A DNA stretch of 64,000 bases from a bacterium (GCA_905221145.1 CAJNCA010000001.1:124001-188000); one strand, 5' to 3'. Shown: positions 54,283-62,506, counted from the first letter of the stretch. Translations and numbers: made by a program. The notes: a model not told the origin generated them from the letters alone.

Positions 54283-55336
54283 ACGTGTACAAGTATTTCT
54301 AGCTAAAATGCAAGAAAAAGAACTAGATGGCATCATCATCAATAACCTTAAAAACGTCTATTATTTGACTGGTTTTTGGGGTTCGAACGGAACAGTTTTT
54401 ATCAGCCGTGACCGTCAGGTCTTGGTGACAGACTCTCGCTATATCATCGCGGCTAAGCAAGAAACTAGTGGTTTTGAGATTGTGGCTGACCGAGATGAAT
54501 TGGCTGTCATTGCAGGGATTGTTAAGGACATGGGCTTGTCTCGAATCGGTTTTGAGGATGAGATTTCGGTCTCTTATTACCACCGTATGCAGGCAGCCTT
54601 TGAAGGAATTGACTTGCTTCCACAAACTCAGTTTGTTGAAGGTCTTCGTATGATTAAGGATGAGGCGGAGATTGCAGCTATTCGCAAGGCTTGTTCTATC
54701 TCAGACCAAGCTTTCCGCGATGCGCTTGACTTTATTAAGCCAGGAAAGACTGAAATTGAGATTGCCAACTTCCTTGACTTCCGCATGCGTGAGTTGGGAG
54801 CATCTGGCTTGTCTTTTGACACTATTCTAGCTAGCGGTATCAACTCTTCTAAGCCCCATGCCCATCCTATGCACAAACCAGTGGAGCTGGGAGAAGCTAT
54901 TACCATGGACTTCGGTTGCCTTTATGACCACTATGTTAGCGATATGACCCGGACTATCTATCTAGGGCATGTTAGCGACGAGCAGACAGAGATTTACAAT
55001 ACGGTTCTCAAAGCCAACCAGGCCTTGATTGACCAGGCTAAGGCAGGATTAGGTTTCCGTGACTTTGACAAAATTCCTCGTGATATTATCATCGAGGCAG
55101 GTTATGGCGACTACTTTACCCACGGTATCGGACACGGTATTGGACTGGATATCCATGAGGAACCATACTTTAGCCAGACTTCTACAGAAACTATTAAGGC
55201 AGGTATGGCCTTGACTGATGAACCAGGTATCTATATCGAAGGCAAATATGGTGTTCGTATCGAGGACGATATTCTGATTACAGAGACAGGTTGTGAATTG
55301 TTAACCCTAGCTCCAAAAGAGTTGATAGTTATTTAA
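54275..55336 (+). CDS. M24-family Xaa-Pro aminopeptidase
   Basis: A 353-residue pita-bread metallopeptidase. The N-terminal creatinase-like domain (about 1-125) is followed by the catalytic domain. Metal ligands are visible in [20 protein letters not shown] (two Asp), [16 protein letters not shown] (His), [18 protein letters not shown] (two Glu). It has no signal peptide and should release N-terminal residues before proline in the cytosol. It starts 8 bases inside uvrA and is probably transcribed with it. The symbol pepP or pepQ would be a guess. Confidence 0.9.
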   Translation: MNKRVQVFLAKMQEKELDGIIINNLKNVYYLTGFWGSNGTVFISRDRQVLVTDSRYIIAAKQETSGFEIVADRDELAVIAGIVKDMGLSRIGFEDEISVSYYHRMQAAFEGIDLLPQTQFVEGLRMIKDEAEIAAIRKACSISDQAFRDALDFIKPGKTEIEIANFLDFRMRELGASGLSFDTILASGINSSKPHAHPMHKPVELGEAITMDFGCLYDHYVSDMTRTIYLGHVSDEQTEIYNTVLKANQALIDQAKAGLGFRDFDKIPRDIIIEAGYGDYFTHGIGHGIGLDIHEEPYFSQTSTETIKAGMALTDEPGIYIEGKYGVRIEDDILITETGCELLTLAPKELIVI

Positions 55337-55356
55337 GAGTTAAACAACTCAAATGA

Positions 55357-55385
55357 TTGACTTTTAAATTTTAAAGGTTTATACT
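55357..55385 (+). promoter_or_regulatory. Promoter of the M-box/mgtA transcript
   Basis: TTGACT (55357-55362), 17 bases, TATACT (55380-55385). Transcription would start near 55392, at the base of the M-box. Confidence 0.8.
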
Positions 55386-55391
55386 GAAAGA

Positions 55392-55533
55392 CGAAAACGG
55401 TAGGTGAGGCTACCATAGGGATACGGATGACTACCGCAAAGCAGTGGAGACACTACTCGTTGGTCAACAGTCCTGGTCGCGAAGGCCAAGACTAAGCTCA
55501 TTTCATTGCCCTATGGAGTTAAAGCTTGAACGA
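55392..55533 (+). ncRNA. M-box (ykoK leader) magnesium riboswitch
   Basis: The conserved M-box segments appear in order: GGTAGGTGAGGCTACCATAG (55396-55415), GGATACGGATGACTACCGCA, GTTGGTCAACAG (about 55459-55470), TAAGCTCATT and the 3' closing CCCTATGGAGTTAAAGCTT (about 55509-55527), which pairs back with the 5' CCATAGGG. Mg2+ binding to this RNA stabilises a fold that favours the downstream terminator. It is 206 bases upstream of a P-type Mg2+ ATPase gene, the classic target. Confidence 0.93.
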
Positions 55534-55554
55534 AAAACAGATAATTAGTTTTTT

Positions 55555-55591
55555 AATCCTGCCATTTTATGGTGGGATTTTCTACTGTTTA
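55555..55591 (+). terminator. Intrinsic terminator of the M-box
   Basis: AATCCTGCCAT (55555-55565) pairs with ATGGTGGGATT (55569-55579, two G-T wobbles), followed by TTCTACTGTTT. It is the expected expression platform of the riboswitch, located before the leader ORF. Confidence 0.85.
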
Positions 55592-55613
55592 AAAAAAAGA
55601 AAGGAGACAGACG

Positions 55614-55685
55614 ATGCAAATTGACGATCATCCGGAACCGCACATACACAGCCAATCGCTGATTTGTGTCGTTCTGCCCTTATAA
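55614..55685 (+). CDS. mgtA leader peptide (MgtL-like)
   Basis: A 23-codon ORF with a strong AAAGGAGA site 7 bases before its ATG, located after the M-box terminator and 53 bases before mgtA. It begins MQIDDHPEPHIHS, rich in Asp, Glu, Pro and His, and ends LICVVLPL. The acidic/proline start recalls Salmonella MgtL (EPDP), where such residues destabilise ribosomes at low Mg2+. The ORF spans the 5' arm and loop of hairpin 55643-55706, and its stop codon abuts the 3' arm. Regulation through translation of this ORF is inferred. I recall no description of it in streptococci. Confidence 0.7.
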   Translation: MQIDDHPEPHIHSQSLICVVLPL

Positions 55686-55724
55686 AGTGATTGGTCTCTG
55701 TGTATGAAACACATCATTCATACA
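55643..55724 (+). promoter_or_regulatory. Two mutually exclusive hairpins before the mgtA ribosome site
   Basis: Hairpin 1: 55643-55660 pairs with 55686-55706 (9 + 9 bp, a three-base bulge). Its 5' arm lies inside the leader ORF. Hairpin 2: TGTATGAA (55701-55708) pairs with TTCATACA (55717-55724), ending 3 bases before AGGAGA (55728-55733) of mgtA. Bases 55701-55706 belong to both, so only one can form at a time. Confidence 0.75.
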
Positions 55725-55738
55725 GATAGGAGAAACCA

Positions 55739-58399
55739 ATGAAAACAACAAAAGAAAGATTAGCAACAGCTATTCAAGTCCCTTTAGACGAGAGTCTAAC
55801 TTTTTATCATACCAGTTTAAACGGTTTGATAGAGGAACAAGTCGAAAAAAATCGTGACCTCTATGGCGAAAATGTGATTACCAAAGGCCAAGAAGATTCG
55901 ATTTTGAAAAAGATTTACGAATCGATTATCAATCCTTTTACAATCATCTTGCTGGTTATCGCCGTGATTTCCTTGGTGACCAATGTCTGGTTGGCAAAAC
56001 CAGGTCAAGAGGATCCGACGACTTCTATTATCATCGTTGTCCTAGTCCTCATTTCTGGAGGCATTCGCTTTGTCCAAGAACTCCGCAGTGATAAGGCAGC
56101 CACCAATCTTTCAAAAATGATTGTCAACACAGCGACTGTCATTCGTCAAGGAGAAATCCAAGAAGTACCTATCGATGATTTGGTAGTGGGTGACGTGGTT
56201 AAATTAAGCGCTGGTGATATGATTCCAGCAGATCTTCTTTTATTTGAGTCGCGCGATTTCTTTGTCCAACAGTCTGGCTTGACAGGCGAAAGTGATTCTG
56301 TTGAAAAATTGGCCTTGACCAAGGCAACAGTTCAACAATCTGATAGTCTGCTCGAAGCCGAATCCTTGGCTTTTATGGGAACCAATGTCTTATCTGGTAG
56401 TGCCAAGGCCGTGGTTTTGGCGGTTGGTGATGATACAATGATGGGGGCCATTGAGCAGACTCTAAACACCTATGACGAGCCTACTTCGTTTGAACGAGAG
56501 ATGAATAGTATCTCTTGGCTCTTGATTCGCTTGATGTTGGTCATGGTGCCTATTGTTTTCTTGTCCAATGGTTTAACAGATGGCGACTGGTTGGAAGCTG
56601 GTGTATTTGCTTTGAGTGTTGGTGTTGGGCTTACACCTGAGATGCTTCCTATGATCATCACGGCCAGTCTAGCAAAAGGCTCCATTATCATGGCTAAGGA
56701 AAAAGTGGTTATCAAGAAACTCAATGCCATACAGGACTTAGGGGCGATTGATATCTTATGTACAGATAAGACAGGGACTCTAACCCAAGACGAAATCGTT
56801 CTAGAATATCCCTTGGACATTCACGGACGCTTGGATTTGACCGTCTTGAGACGAGCTTATCTCAATTCTTATTTTCAAACGGGCCTGAAAAATTTGATGG
56901 ACAGAGCCATCATTAAACGGACTGAAAAGGAAGCCAAAGAACACGCCCTCTTGCAAAATCTAGATCAAACCTTTCAAAAAATAGATGAATTGCCCTTTGA
57001 TTTTGAACGTAGACGGATGAGTGTTATCGTTAAGGATGAACACGAAGTTGTTAGTTTGGTAACCAAGGGTGCCCTAGAGGAAATGCTTGCGATTTCCAGT
57101 CATGCGGAATACCAAGGAGTGATTACTCCCTTGACAGATGCTATTAGAGAGGAAATATTAGCGGAAGTCCGACAACTAAATCAACAAGGTTTGCGTGTCT
57201 TGGGAGTGGCCTATAAGTCAGGTTTGAGGGAAGGTCATGCCTATACAGTTGATGACGAAGGGGATATGATTCTAACTGGTTATTTAGCCTTCCTAGATCC
57301 TCCTAAACCATCTGCAGCACCAGCAATTAAGGCTCTGTTAGAACATGGAGTTCAAACAAAGATTTTGACGGGAGACAACGAAAAGGTTACCCAAGCAGTC
57401 TGTGAAAAGGTTGGTTTGGATATCAATCAGATGCTGTTGGGGTCTGAAATTGATCAGATGAGTGATCAAGAATTGGCCCAAGCCGTAGAGGAGGTAACCG
57501 TCTTTGCCAAACTTTCTCCTGACCAAAAAGCAAGGATTATTTTGCAATTTAAGGCTAATGGTCATGCTGTCGGCTATATGGGAGATGGAATCAATGATGC
57601 CCCTTCTATGAAAGTAGCAGATGTGGGGATTTCTGTTGATACAGCAGTAGATATTGCCAAAGAAACAGCTGATGTTATCCTACTTGATAAGGATCTCATG
57701 GTGCTTGAAAAAGGACTGGTTGAAGGTCGTAAGGTCTATGCCAATATGACCAAATATATCAAGATGACAGTGAGTTCTAATTTTGGGAATATCTTATCCC
57801 TATTGGTCTCTGGAATCTTTTTACCCTTTTTACCAATGGCACCAGTCCATTTGATTATCCTAAATCTAGTCTATGATTTGTCTTGTATTGCTCTGCCTTT
57901 TGACAAGGTGGACAAAGATTTTTTGAGAAATCCGCATACTTGGGAAGCTAAGTCCATCACACGTTTCATGGTTTGGATGGGGCCTATCTCTTCTGCCTTT
58001 GATATTTTGACCTTCAGTTTGCTTTATTTTATCATTGTACCCATGACAACAGGTCATGCCTATGTTCATGGAGCAGAGTCGGCCGTAGGCTTTATTGTCT
58101 TGTTCCAGACAGGTTGGTTTATTGAGTCCATGTGGTCACAAACTATGGTTATCCATATGCTGCGTTCAGCTAAAATTCCCTTTTTACAAAGCCGTCCAGC
58201 TTGGCTAGTACTTGTGACAACCTTATTGGCTGCAGCCTTTGTGACCTTTCTTCCCTATAGTCCTCTCGCAAGTCTTCTTCATCTAACTCCTTTAAAACCG
58301 ATTTATTTCATCTTTTTACTTTTCATCATTATTTTGTATATGATTAGCGTGACAATTGTGAAAAAAATCTATATCAGGAAATATAAAGAATGGCTGTAA
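55739..58399 (+). CDS. mgtA: Magnesium-translocating P-type ATPase
   Basis: An 886-residue P3B-type ATPase that imports Mg2+. The phosphorylation motif CTDKTGTLTQDEI has its Asp at about residue 343. The actuator motif is LTGESDSVEK (about 181), the hinge MGDGINDAPSMK is at about residue 618, and about ten spans are present. The N-terminal region is cytoplasmic. AGGAGA lies 5 bases before the ATG. The gene follows an M-box riboswitch, a terminator and a leader peptide ORF, giving layered Mg2+ control. The pneumococcal calcium exporter sometimes also called mgtA is a different P-type ATPase. Confidence 0.93.
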   Translation: MKTTKERLATAIQVPLDESLTFYHTSLNGLIEEQVEKNRDLYGENVITKGQEDSILKKIYESIINPFTIILLVIAVISLVTNVWLAKPGQEDPTTSIIIVVLVLISGGIRFVQELRSDKAATNLSKMIVNTATVIRQGEIQEVPIDDLVVGDVVKLSAGDMIPADLLLFESRDFFVQQSGLTGESDSVEKLALTKATVQQSDSLLEAESLAFMGTNVLSGSAKAVVLAVGDDTMMGAIEQTLNTYDEPTSFEREMNSISWLLIRLMLVMVPIVFLSNGLTDGDWLEAGVFALSVGVGLTPEMLPMIITASLAKGSIIMAKEKVVIKKLNAIQDLGAIDILCTDKTGTLTQDEIVLEYPLDIHGRLDLTVLRRAYLNSYFQTGLKNLMDRAIIKRTEKEAKEHALLQNLDQTFQKIDELPFDFERRRMSVIVKDEHEVVSLVTKGALEEMLAISSHAEYQGVITPLTDAIREEILAEVRQLNQQGLRVLGVAYKSGLREGHAYTVDDEGDMILTGYLAFLDPPKPSAAPAIKALLEHGVQTKILTGDNEKVTQAVCEKVGLDINQMLLGSEIDQMSDQELAQAVEEVTVFAKLSPDQKARIILQFKANGHAVGYMGDGINDAPSMKVADVGISVDTAVDIAKETADVILLDKDLMVLEKGLVEGRKVYANMTKYIKMTVSSNFGNILSLLVSGIFLPFLPMAPVHLIILNLVYDLSCIALPFDKVDKDFLRNPHTWEAKSITRFMVWMGPISSAFDILTFSLLYFIIVPMTTGHAYVHGAESAVGFIVLFQTGWFIESMWSQTMVIHMLRSAKIPFLQSRPAWLVLVTTLLAAAFVTFLPYSPLASLLHLTPLKPIYFIFLLFIIILYMISVTIVKKIYIRKYKEWL

Positions 58400-58487
58400 A
58401 TTTCATTTTGTCAAGAAAAAAGTACGAAAATGACGAAAAAAGTCAAAAAAATTTAAAAATAGGTCGCAAGTCGGATGTTTTTTATGG

Positions 58488-58493
58488 TATAAT
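58488..58493 (+). promoter_or_regulatory. Extended -10 promoter of spx
   Basis: TGG-TATAAT (58485-58493), no clear -35, about 40 bases before the spx start. Confidence 0.55.
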
Positions 58494-58534
58494 AGACTAA
58501 ACTGATAGTAACATGTAGCGAAAGGGGTAGGTAC

Positions 58535-58933
58535 ATGATTAAAATTTATACAGTCTCAAGTTGTACTAGCTGTAAAAAAGCAAAAACCTGGCTCAATGCC
58601 CACCAGTTAAGTTATAAAGAACAAAATCTTGGTAAAGAAGGAATTACGAGAGAAGAATTACTGGATATTCTAACCAAAACAGATAATGGAATAGCCAGCA
58701 TCGTTTCATCTAAAAATCGCTATGCCAAAGCCCTCGGAGTGGATATTGAAGATTTGAGTGTCAACGAAGTCCTCAATCTGATTATGGAAACACCGAGAAT
58801 TTTAAAGAGCCCAATCCTTGTGGATGAAAAACGCCTGCAAGTTGGCTACAAGGAAGACGATATTCGTGCCTTCCTACCACGCTCTGTCCGTAATGTAGAA
58901 AATGCAGAAGCACGTTTGCGTGCAGCTCTATAA
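58535..58933 (+). CDS. spx: Spx/ArsC-family transcriptional regulator
   Basis: A 132-residue thioredoxin-fold protein of the Spx family. The redox switch CTSC is at residues 10-13 in VSSCTSCKKAKTWL, and the C-terminal half has ILKSPILVDEKRLQVGYKED and ends RSVRNVENAEARL. Spx binds the RNA polymerase alpha subunit and redirects transcription under thiol stress; both CxxC cysteines are present. Streptococci carry two Spx paralogues, and this locus is probably spxA1, from memory of pneumococcal gene order. It has its own promoter and terminator. Confidence 0.9.
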   Translation: MIKIYTVSSCTSCKKAKTWLNAHQLSYKEQNLGKEGITREELLDILTKTDNGIASIVSSKNRYAKALGVDIEDLSVNEVLNLIMETPRILKSPILVDEKRLQVGYKEDDIRAFLPRSVRNVENAEARLRAAL

Positions 58934-58938
58934 ACATC

Positions 58939-58970
58939 AAGGCTGGGAGCAATTCCCAGTCTTATTCTAT
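58939..58970 (+). terminator. Terminator of spx
   Basis: AAGGCTGGGA (58939-58948) pairs with TCCCAGTCTT (58954-58963, one G-T wobble), followed by a T-rich tract that runs into a BOX element. Confidence 0.85.
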
Positions 58971-58973
58971 TTT

Positions 58974-59169
58974 ATACTCTTCAAAAATCTCTTCAAACCG
59001 CGTCAACGTCGCCTTGCCGTATGTATGGTTACTGACTTCGTCAGTTCTATCCACAACCTCAAAACAGTGTTTTGAGCTGACTTCGTCAGTTTTATCTGCA
59101 ACCTCAAAGCTGTGCTTTGAGCAACCTGCGACTAGTTTCCTAGTTTGCTCCTTGATTTTCATTGAGTAT
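58974..59169 (+). repeat. BOX element, full form A-B-B-C
   Basis: BoxA (about 58974-59022) contains CGTCAACGTCGCCTTGCCGT, the complement of the region used as the classical BOX-PCR primer. Two tandem boxB copies follow, each starting near TGACTTCGTCAGTT and ending near TTTGAGC (about 59030-59120). The second differs at several bases. BoxC ends CTCCTTGATTTTCATTGAGT at 59168. It lies upstream of the lipoprotein gene at 59202, in the same orientation, so it will be part of its leader if transcribed through. Confidence 0.88.
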
Positions 59170-59201
59170 TAATCTTAAAAAGAAAAAGAAAGAAGAAAGA
59201 A

Positions 59202-59771
59202 ATGAAAAAAATTGTTCTTGTTAGTCTAGCTTTCCTTTTTGTCCTGGTTGGTTGTGGACAGAAAAAAGAAACTGGACCAGCTACAAAAACAGAAAAGGAT
59301 ACGCTTCAGTCGGCATTGCCAGTTATTGAAAATGCTGAGAAGAATACAGTTGTCACTAAGACTTTGGTTTTGCCCAAGTCAGATGATGGTAGCCAGCAAA
59401 CTCAAACTATTACTTATAAAGACAAGACTTTTTTGAGCCTAACCATCCAACAAAAGCGTCCAGTCTCAGATGAGTTGAAGACCTATATTGACCAACATGG
59501 AGTGGAGGAAACTCAAAAAGCTCTCCTTGAGGCGGAGGAGAAGGATGAGTCCATCATTGAAGCTCGTAAATTGGCAGGCTTCAAACTTGAGACCAAACTA
59601 TTGAGCGCAACGGAACTTCAAACAACGACTAGTTATGATTTTCAAGTTTTGGATGTCAAGAAGGCTTCTCAGTTGGAATATTTGAAGAATATTGGCTTGG
59701 AAAATCTTTTGAAAAATGAACCAAGCAAATATATTTCAGACAGATTGGCAAATGGTGCGACAGAACAGTAG
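59202..59771 (+). CDS. Putative lipoprotein, DUF1307/YehR-like
   Basis: A 189-residue lipoprotein with lipobox LVGCGQ (Cys about 18). The mature part is charged and helical, with a beta-rich core (QTQTITYKDKTFLSLTIQQK), and resembles YehR/DUF1307 lipoproteins. This assignment is tentative. AAGAAAGAAG precedes the ATG. Its leader contains the BOX element ending at 59169. It corresponds to pneumococcal SP_0191. Function unknown; cell-surface location is certain from the lipobox. Confidence 0.8.
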   Translation: MKKIVLVSLAFLFVLVGCGQKKETGPATKTEKDTLQSALPVIENAEKNTVVTKTLVLPKSDDGSQQTQTITYKDKTFLSLTIQQKRPVSDELKTYIDQHGVEETQKALLEAEEKDESIIEARKLAGFKLETKLLSATELQTTTSYDFQVLDVKKASQLEYLKNIGLENLLKNEPSKYISDRLANGATEQ

Positions 59772-59798
59772 AAAATCCAAATAAATAGACTGCCTGAA

Positions 59799-59827
59799 TT
59801 GTAGAAGGTAAGGAATTATGCTATAAT
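59799..59827 (+). promoter_or_regulatory. Promoter of ireB-ruvX-DUF1292
   Basis: TTGTAG (59799-59804), 17 bases, TATAAT (59822-59827) with an upstream TGC extended -10. Confidence 0.72.
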
Positions 59828-59857
59828 GGTACTATTCTAAGGAAAGAGGGTGTTAGA

Positions 59858-60124
59858 ATGGGATTTACTGAAGAAACAGTACGTTTTAAATTGGACGATT
59901 CCAATAAAAAAGAAATTAGCGAAACTTTGACTGATGTCTATGCTTCGTTGAACGATAAGGGCTATAACCCAATTAACCAAATTGTAGGTTACGTATTGAG
60001 TGGAGACCCTGCCTACGTTCCTCGTTATAATAATGCACGAAATCAAATCCGTAAGTATGAGCGTGATGAAATCGTTGAGGAATTGGTCCGCTACTACCTT
60101 AAAGGACAAGGAGTCGATCTATAA
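59858..60124 (+). CDS. ireB: IreB-family regulatory phosphoprotein
   Basis: An 88-residue protein of the IreB/YrzL family (DUF965). The N-terminus [18 protein letters not shown] carries the threonines that are phosphorylated by the PASTA kinase in Enterococcus. [20 protein letters not shown] (about 37-56) is highly conserved. It begins the ireB-ruvX-DUF1292 operon seen widely in Firmicutes, with ruvX 3 bases behind. AAAGAGGG precedes the ATG. Confidence 0.92.
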
Positions 60125-60127
60125 CCT

Positions 60128-60547
60128 ATGAGAATTATGGGATTGGACGTTGGTTCAAAAACGGTAGGGGTAGCCATTAGCGATCCGCTCGGCTTTACAG
60201 CTCAAGGACTTGAAATCATCCAAATCAATGAGGAGCAAGGCCAATTTGGTTTTGACCGCGTTAAGGAGTTGGTTGATACTTACAAGGTGGAACGATTTGT
60301 AGTGGGCTTACCTAAAAACATGAACAATACAAGCGGGCCGCGCGTGGAAGCTAGTCAAGCATACGGAGCAAAGCTAGAAGAGCTTTTTGGTTTACCAGTA
60401 GACTATCAAGATGAACGCTTGACAACAGTTGCCGCAGAGCGCATGTTGATTGAACAAGCAGATATCAGCCGTAACAAGCGCAAGAAAGTCATTGATAAGT
60501 TAGCAGCTCAGCTGATTTTACAAAATTATTTAGATAGAAAATTTTAA
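60128..60547 (+). CDS. ruvX: RuvX/YqgF-family putative Holliday-junction resolvase
   Basis: A 139-residue RNase-H-fold nuclease. It opens [20 protein letters not shown] with the first catalytic Asp, then has [15 protein letters not shown] (about 57-71) and [16 protein letters not shown] (about 96-111) with further acidic residues. YqgF proteins process pre-16S rRNA 5' ends in E. coli and may resolve junctions; which applies here is open. It lies between ireB and the DUF1292 gene. Confidence 0.92.
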   Translation: MRIMGLDVGSKTVGVAISDPLGFTAQGLEIIQINEEQGQFGFDRVKELVDTYKVERFVVGLPKNMNNTSGPRVEASQAYGAKLEELFGLPVDYQDERLTTVAAERMLIEQADISRNKRKKVIDKLAAQLILQNYLDRKF

Positions 60548-60562
60548 TATAAAGGAGAGGCT

Positions 60563-60868
60563 ATGTCACACGATCATAACCACGACCACGAAGAACGTGA
60601 ATTAATCACACTAGTAGATGAGCAAGGAAATGAAACATTGTTTGAAATCCTTTTGACGATTGACGGGAAAGAAGAATTTGGTAAAAACTATGTTCTCCTA
60701 GTACCAGTTAACGCAGAAGAAGACGAAGACGGACAAGTTGAAATCCAAGCTTACTCATTCATCGAAAACGAAGATGGAACAGAAGGCGAATTGCAACCAA
60801 TCCCAGAAGACTCAGAAGACGAATGGAACATGATTGAAGAAGTCTTCAATAGCTTTATGGAGGAGTAA
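60563..60868 (+). CDS. DUF1292 protein (YrzB-like)
   Basis: A 101-residue, very acidic cytosolic protein of the DUF1292 family. The N-terminus is a His-rich metal-binding-like stretch ([13 protein letters not shown]). The core is [20 protein letters not shown] and the C-terminus is [17 protein letters not shown]. It is the usual third gene after ireB and ruvX. AAAGGAGAGG precedes the ATG. Its function is unknown. A tandem hairpin repeat array begins two bases after its stop codon. Confidence 0.9.
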   Translation: MSHDHNHDHEERELITLVDEQGNETLFEILLTIDGKEEFGKNYVLLVPVNAEEDEDGQVEIQAYSFIENEDGTEGELQPIPEDSEDEWNMIEEVFNSFMEE

Positions 60869-60870
60869 AA

Positions 60871-61047
60871 ACATCCAGTGGATGTTTTTAGCCCTGCGCT
60901 AGAAATTAGAAACGCAGGCAGTCCAGTGGACGTGTTTAGCCCTGCGCCAGAAATTAGAAACGCAGGAACGTCTGGGAGACTGTATCACCCCAACTCCTGA
61001 AAATTAGAAGAGTTGGTACGTCCGGGAAGAATTTTTACCCCAGATTA
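60871..61047 (+). repeat. Tandem array of about 49-bp hairpin units
   Basis: Four units start at about 60871, 60920, 60969 and 61019; the last is truncated. Units 1 and 2 share GAAATTAGAAACGCAGG and the stem CCTGCG/CGCAGG. Unit 3 keeps the loop core GAAAATTAGAA but has the stem CCAACTC/GAGTTGG. Stem bases thus change in pairs while the loop is kept, as in a structured RNA. No T runs follow the units. It lies between the DUF1292 gene and the operon terminator. Confidence 0.8.
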
Positions 61048-61082
61048 ACATTCATAGGGGCTAGTTATTAGCTGACCAGGTA

Positions 61083-61117
61083 AGAGGTTGGGACGAAAAT
61101 CCTGGCCTCGTTTTTTG
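61083..61117 (+). terminator. Terminator after the DUF1292 operon and repeat array
   Basis: GAGGTTGGGA pairs with TCCTGGCCTC (three G-T wobbles) around CGAAAA, followed by GTTTTTTG. Confidence 0.88.
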
Positions 61118-61171
61118 TTATCTACGGAATTTTGCTAGGTAATTGATCAGACTTTTGTCAAGGAGATGTGT

Positions 61172-62422
61172 ATGTTTGAAGTAGAAGAATGGCTTCATAG
61201 TCGGATTGGTTTGAATTTTCGATCAGGTTTGGGCCGAATGCAGCAAGCGGTGGATTTGTTAGGGAATCCTGAGAAGTCTTATCCTATTATCCATGTAACA
61301 GGTACTAATGGAAAAGGTTCTACCATTGCTTTCATGAGGGAATTATTTATGGGGCATGGCAAAAAAGTTGCGACCTTTACCTCACCTCATATCGTCTCCA
61401 TCAATGACCGAATCTGCATTAATGGACAATCTATAGCAGACGCAGACGTTATCCGTTTAGCTAATCAGGTCAAGGAGATGGAAAAAACGCTTCTGCAAAC
61501 CCATGATCAGTTGTCCTTTTTTGAATTGCTGACCTTGATTGCTTTTCTCTACTTTAGGGAGCAAGAGGTGGATTTGGTTTTACTAGAAGTGGGAATTGGT
61601 GGCTTACTTGACACGACCAATGTGGTAACTGGAGAGATTACTGTCATCACCTCCATCGGGCTTGACCATCAGGAGACCTTGGGAGATAGTCTAGAAGCGA
61701 TCGCAGAGCAAAAAGCTGGTATTTTCAAGGCTGGTAAGAAGGCAGTGATTGCCCAATTGCCTCCAGAAGCTAGGCTTATCTGTCAGAAAAAAGCTGAATC
61801 ATTAGCTGTTGACCTTTATCAGGCAGGTCAAGATTTTTCAATGCTGAACGGTGATTTTTCAAGTTCTTTAGGAACCCTCTCACAGTTGAAAATAGGCTTG
61901 GAAGGAGCCTATCAGCAGGAAAATGCGGCTTTGGCGTTGCAAACTTTTCTTCTTTTTATGGGAGAAGGAAAGGAAGTTGTTGATGAAAAGGCTGTAAGAC
62001 GGGCTTTGGAGAAGACCCATTGGGCTGGACGTTTGGAGCGTATTCGTCCGCAGATTTACTTGGACGGTGCCCATAACCTCCCTGCCTTGACTCGCTTGGT
62101 TGAATTTATCAAAGAAAAAGAGCGGGAAGGTTATCGTCCTCAAATCCTTTTTGGAGCTTTGAAACGTAAAGATTATCAAGGGATGTTGGGTTATCTGACT
62201 GAAAATTTACCTCAGGTAGAACTCAAGGTGACCGGCTTTGATTATCAAGGTTCTCTGGACGAGACAGATGTAACAGGTTACCATGTAATTCCCTCTTACC
62301 GAGAATTTATTAGCGATTTTGAAGAAAGAGCAGATGCCCAGGATTTGTTGTTCATTACAGGGTCTCTCTATTTTATCTCAGAAGTACGGAGCCACATACT
62401 GGGGCATGAGCAGATAAATTGA
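61172..62422 (+). CDS. folC: Folylpolyglutamate synthase / dihydrofolate synthase
   Basis: A 416-residue Mur-ligase-like enzyme that adds glutamate to folates. ATG at 61172 is chosen because AGGAG then has a 6-base spacer, whereas the ATG at 61166 touches it. The P-loop is VTGTNGKGSTIAFM (about 39-52), followed by SPHIVSINDRICING, LEVGIGGLLDTTNV and LDGAHNLPAL (about 291-300). It is transcribed alone; its stop codon overlaps the -35 of the next gene. Whether it also acts as dihydrofolate synthase depends on folP neighbours located elsewhere. Confidence 0.93.
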   Translation: MFEVEEWLHSRIGLNFRSGLGRMQQAVDLLGNPEKSYPIIHVTGTNGKGSTIAFMRELFMGHGKKVATFTSPHIVSINDRICINGQSIADADVIRLANQVKEMEKTLLQTHDQLSFFELLTLIAFLYFREQEVDLVLLEVGIGGLLDTTNVVTGEITVITSIGLDHQETLGDSLEAIAEQKAGIFKAGKKAVIAQLPPEARLICQKKAESLAVDLYQAGQDFSMLNGDFSSSLGTLSQLKIGLEGAYQQENAALALQTFLLFMGEGKEVVDEKAVRRALEKTHWAGRLERIRPQIYLDGAHNLPALTRLVEFIKEKEREGYRPQILFGALKRKDYQGMLGYLTENLPQVELKVTGFDYQGSLDETDVTGYHVIPSYREFISDFEERADAQDLLFITGSLYFISEVRSHILGHEQIN

Positions 62423-62447
62423 CCTCCTTTTTTGAACTTGTTATACT
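62419..62447 (+). promoter_or_regulatory. Promoter of the lipoprotein gene after folC
   Basis: TTGACC (62419-62424), 17 bases, TATACT (62442-62447). The -35 overlaps the folC stop codon. Confidence 0.8.
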
Positions 62448-62506
62448 AGGGGAACTGCCAGTTAGGAGGAAATTTCTCTAAATTGGTAGCAGAAAGGAAA
62501 TTCATC

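Noticed and set aside
58962..59162. 66-codon minus-strand frame within the A-B-B-C BOX element
   Set aside because: The predicted peptide is simply the translated repeat, including the duplicated boxB; BOX elements are non-coding.
60871..61047. CRISPR array
   Set aside because: The units are contiguous, of about 49 bases, with diverging sequence and no unique spacers, and no cas genes are near; they are structured tandem repeats.
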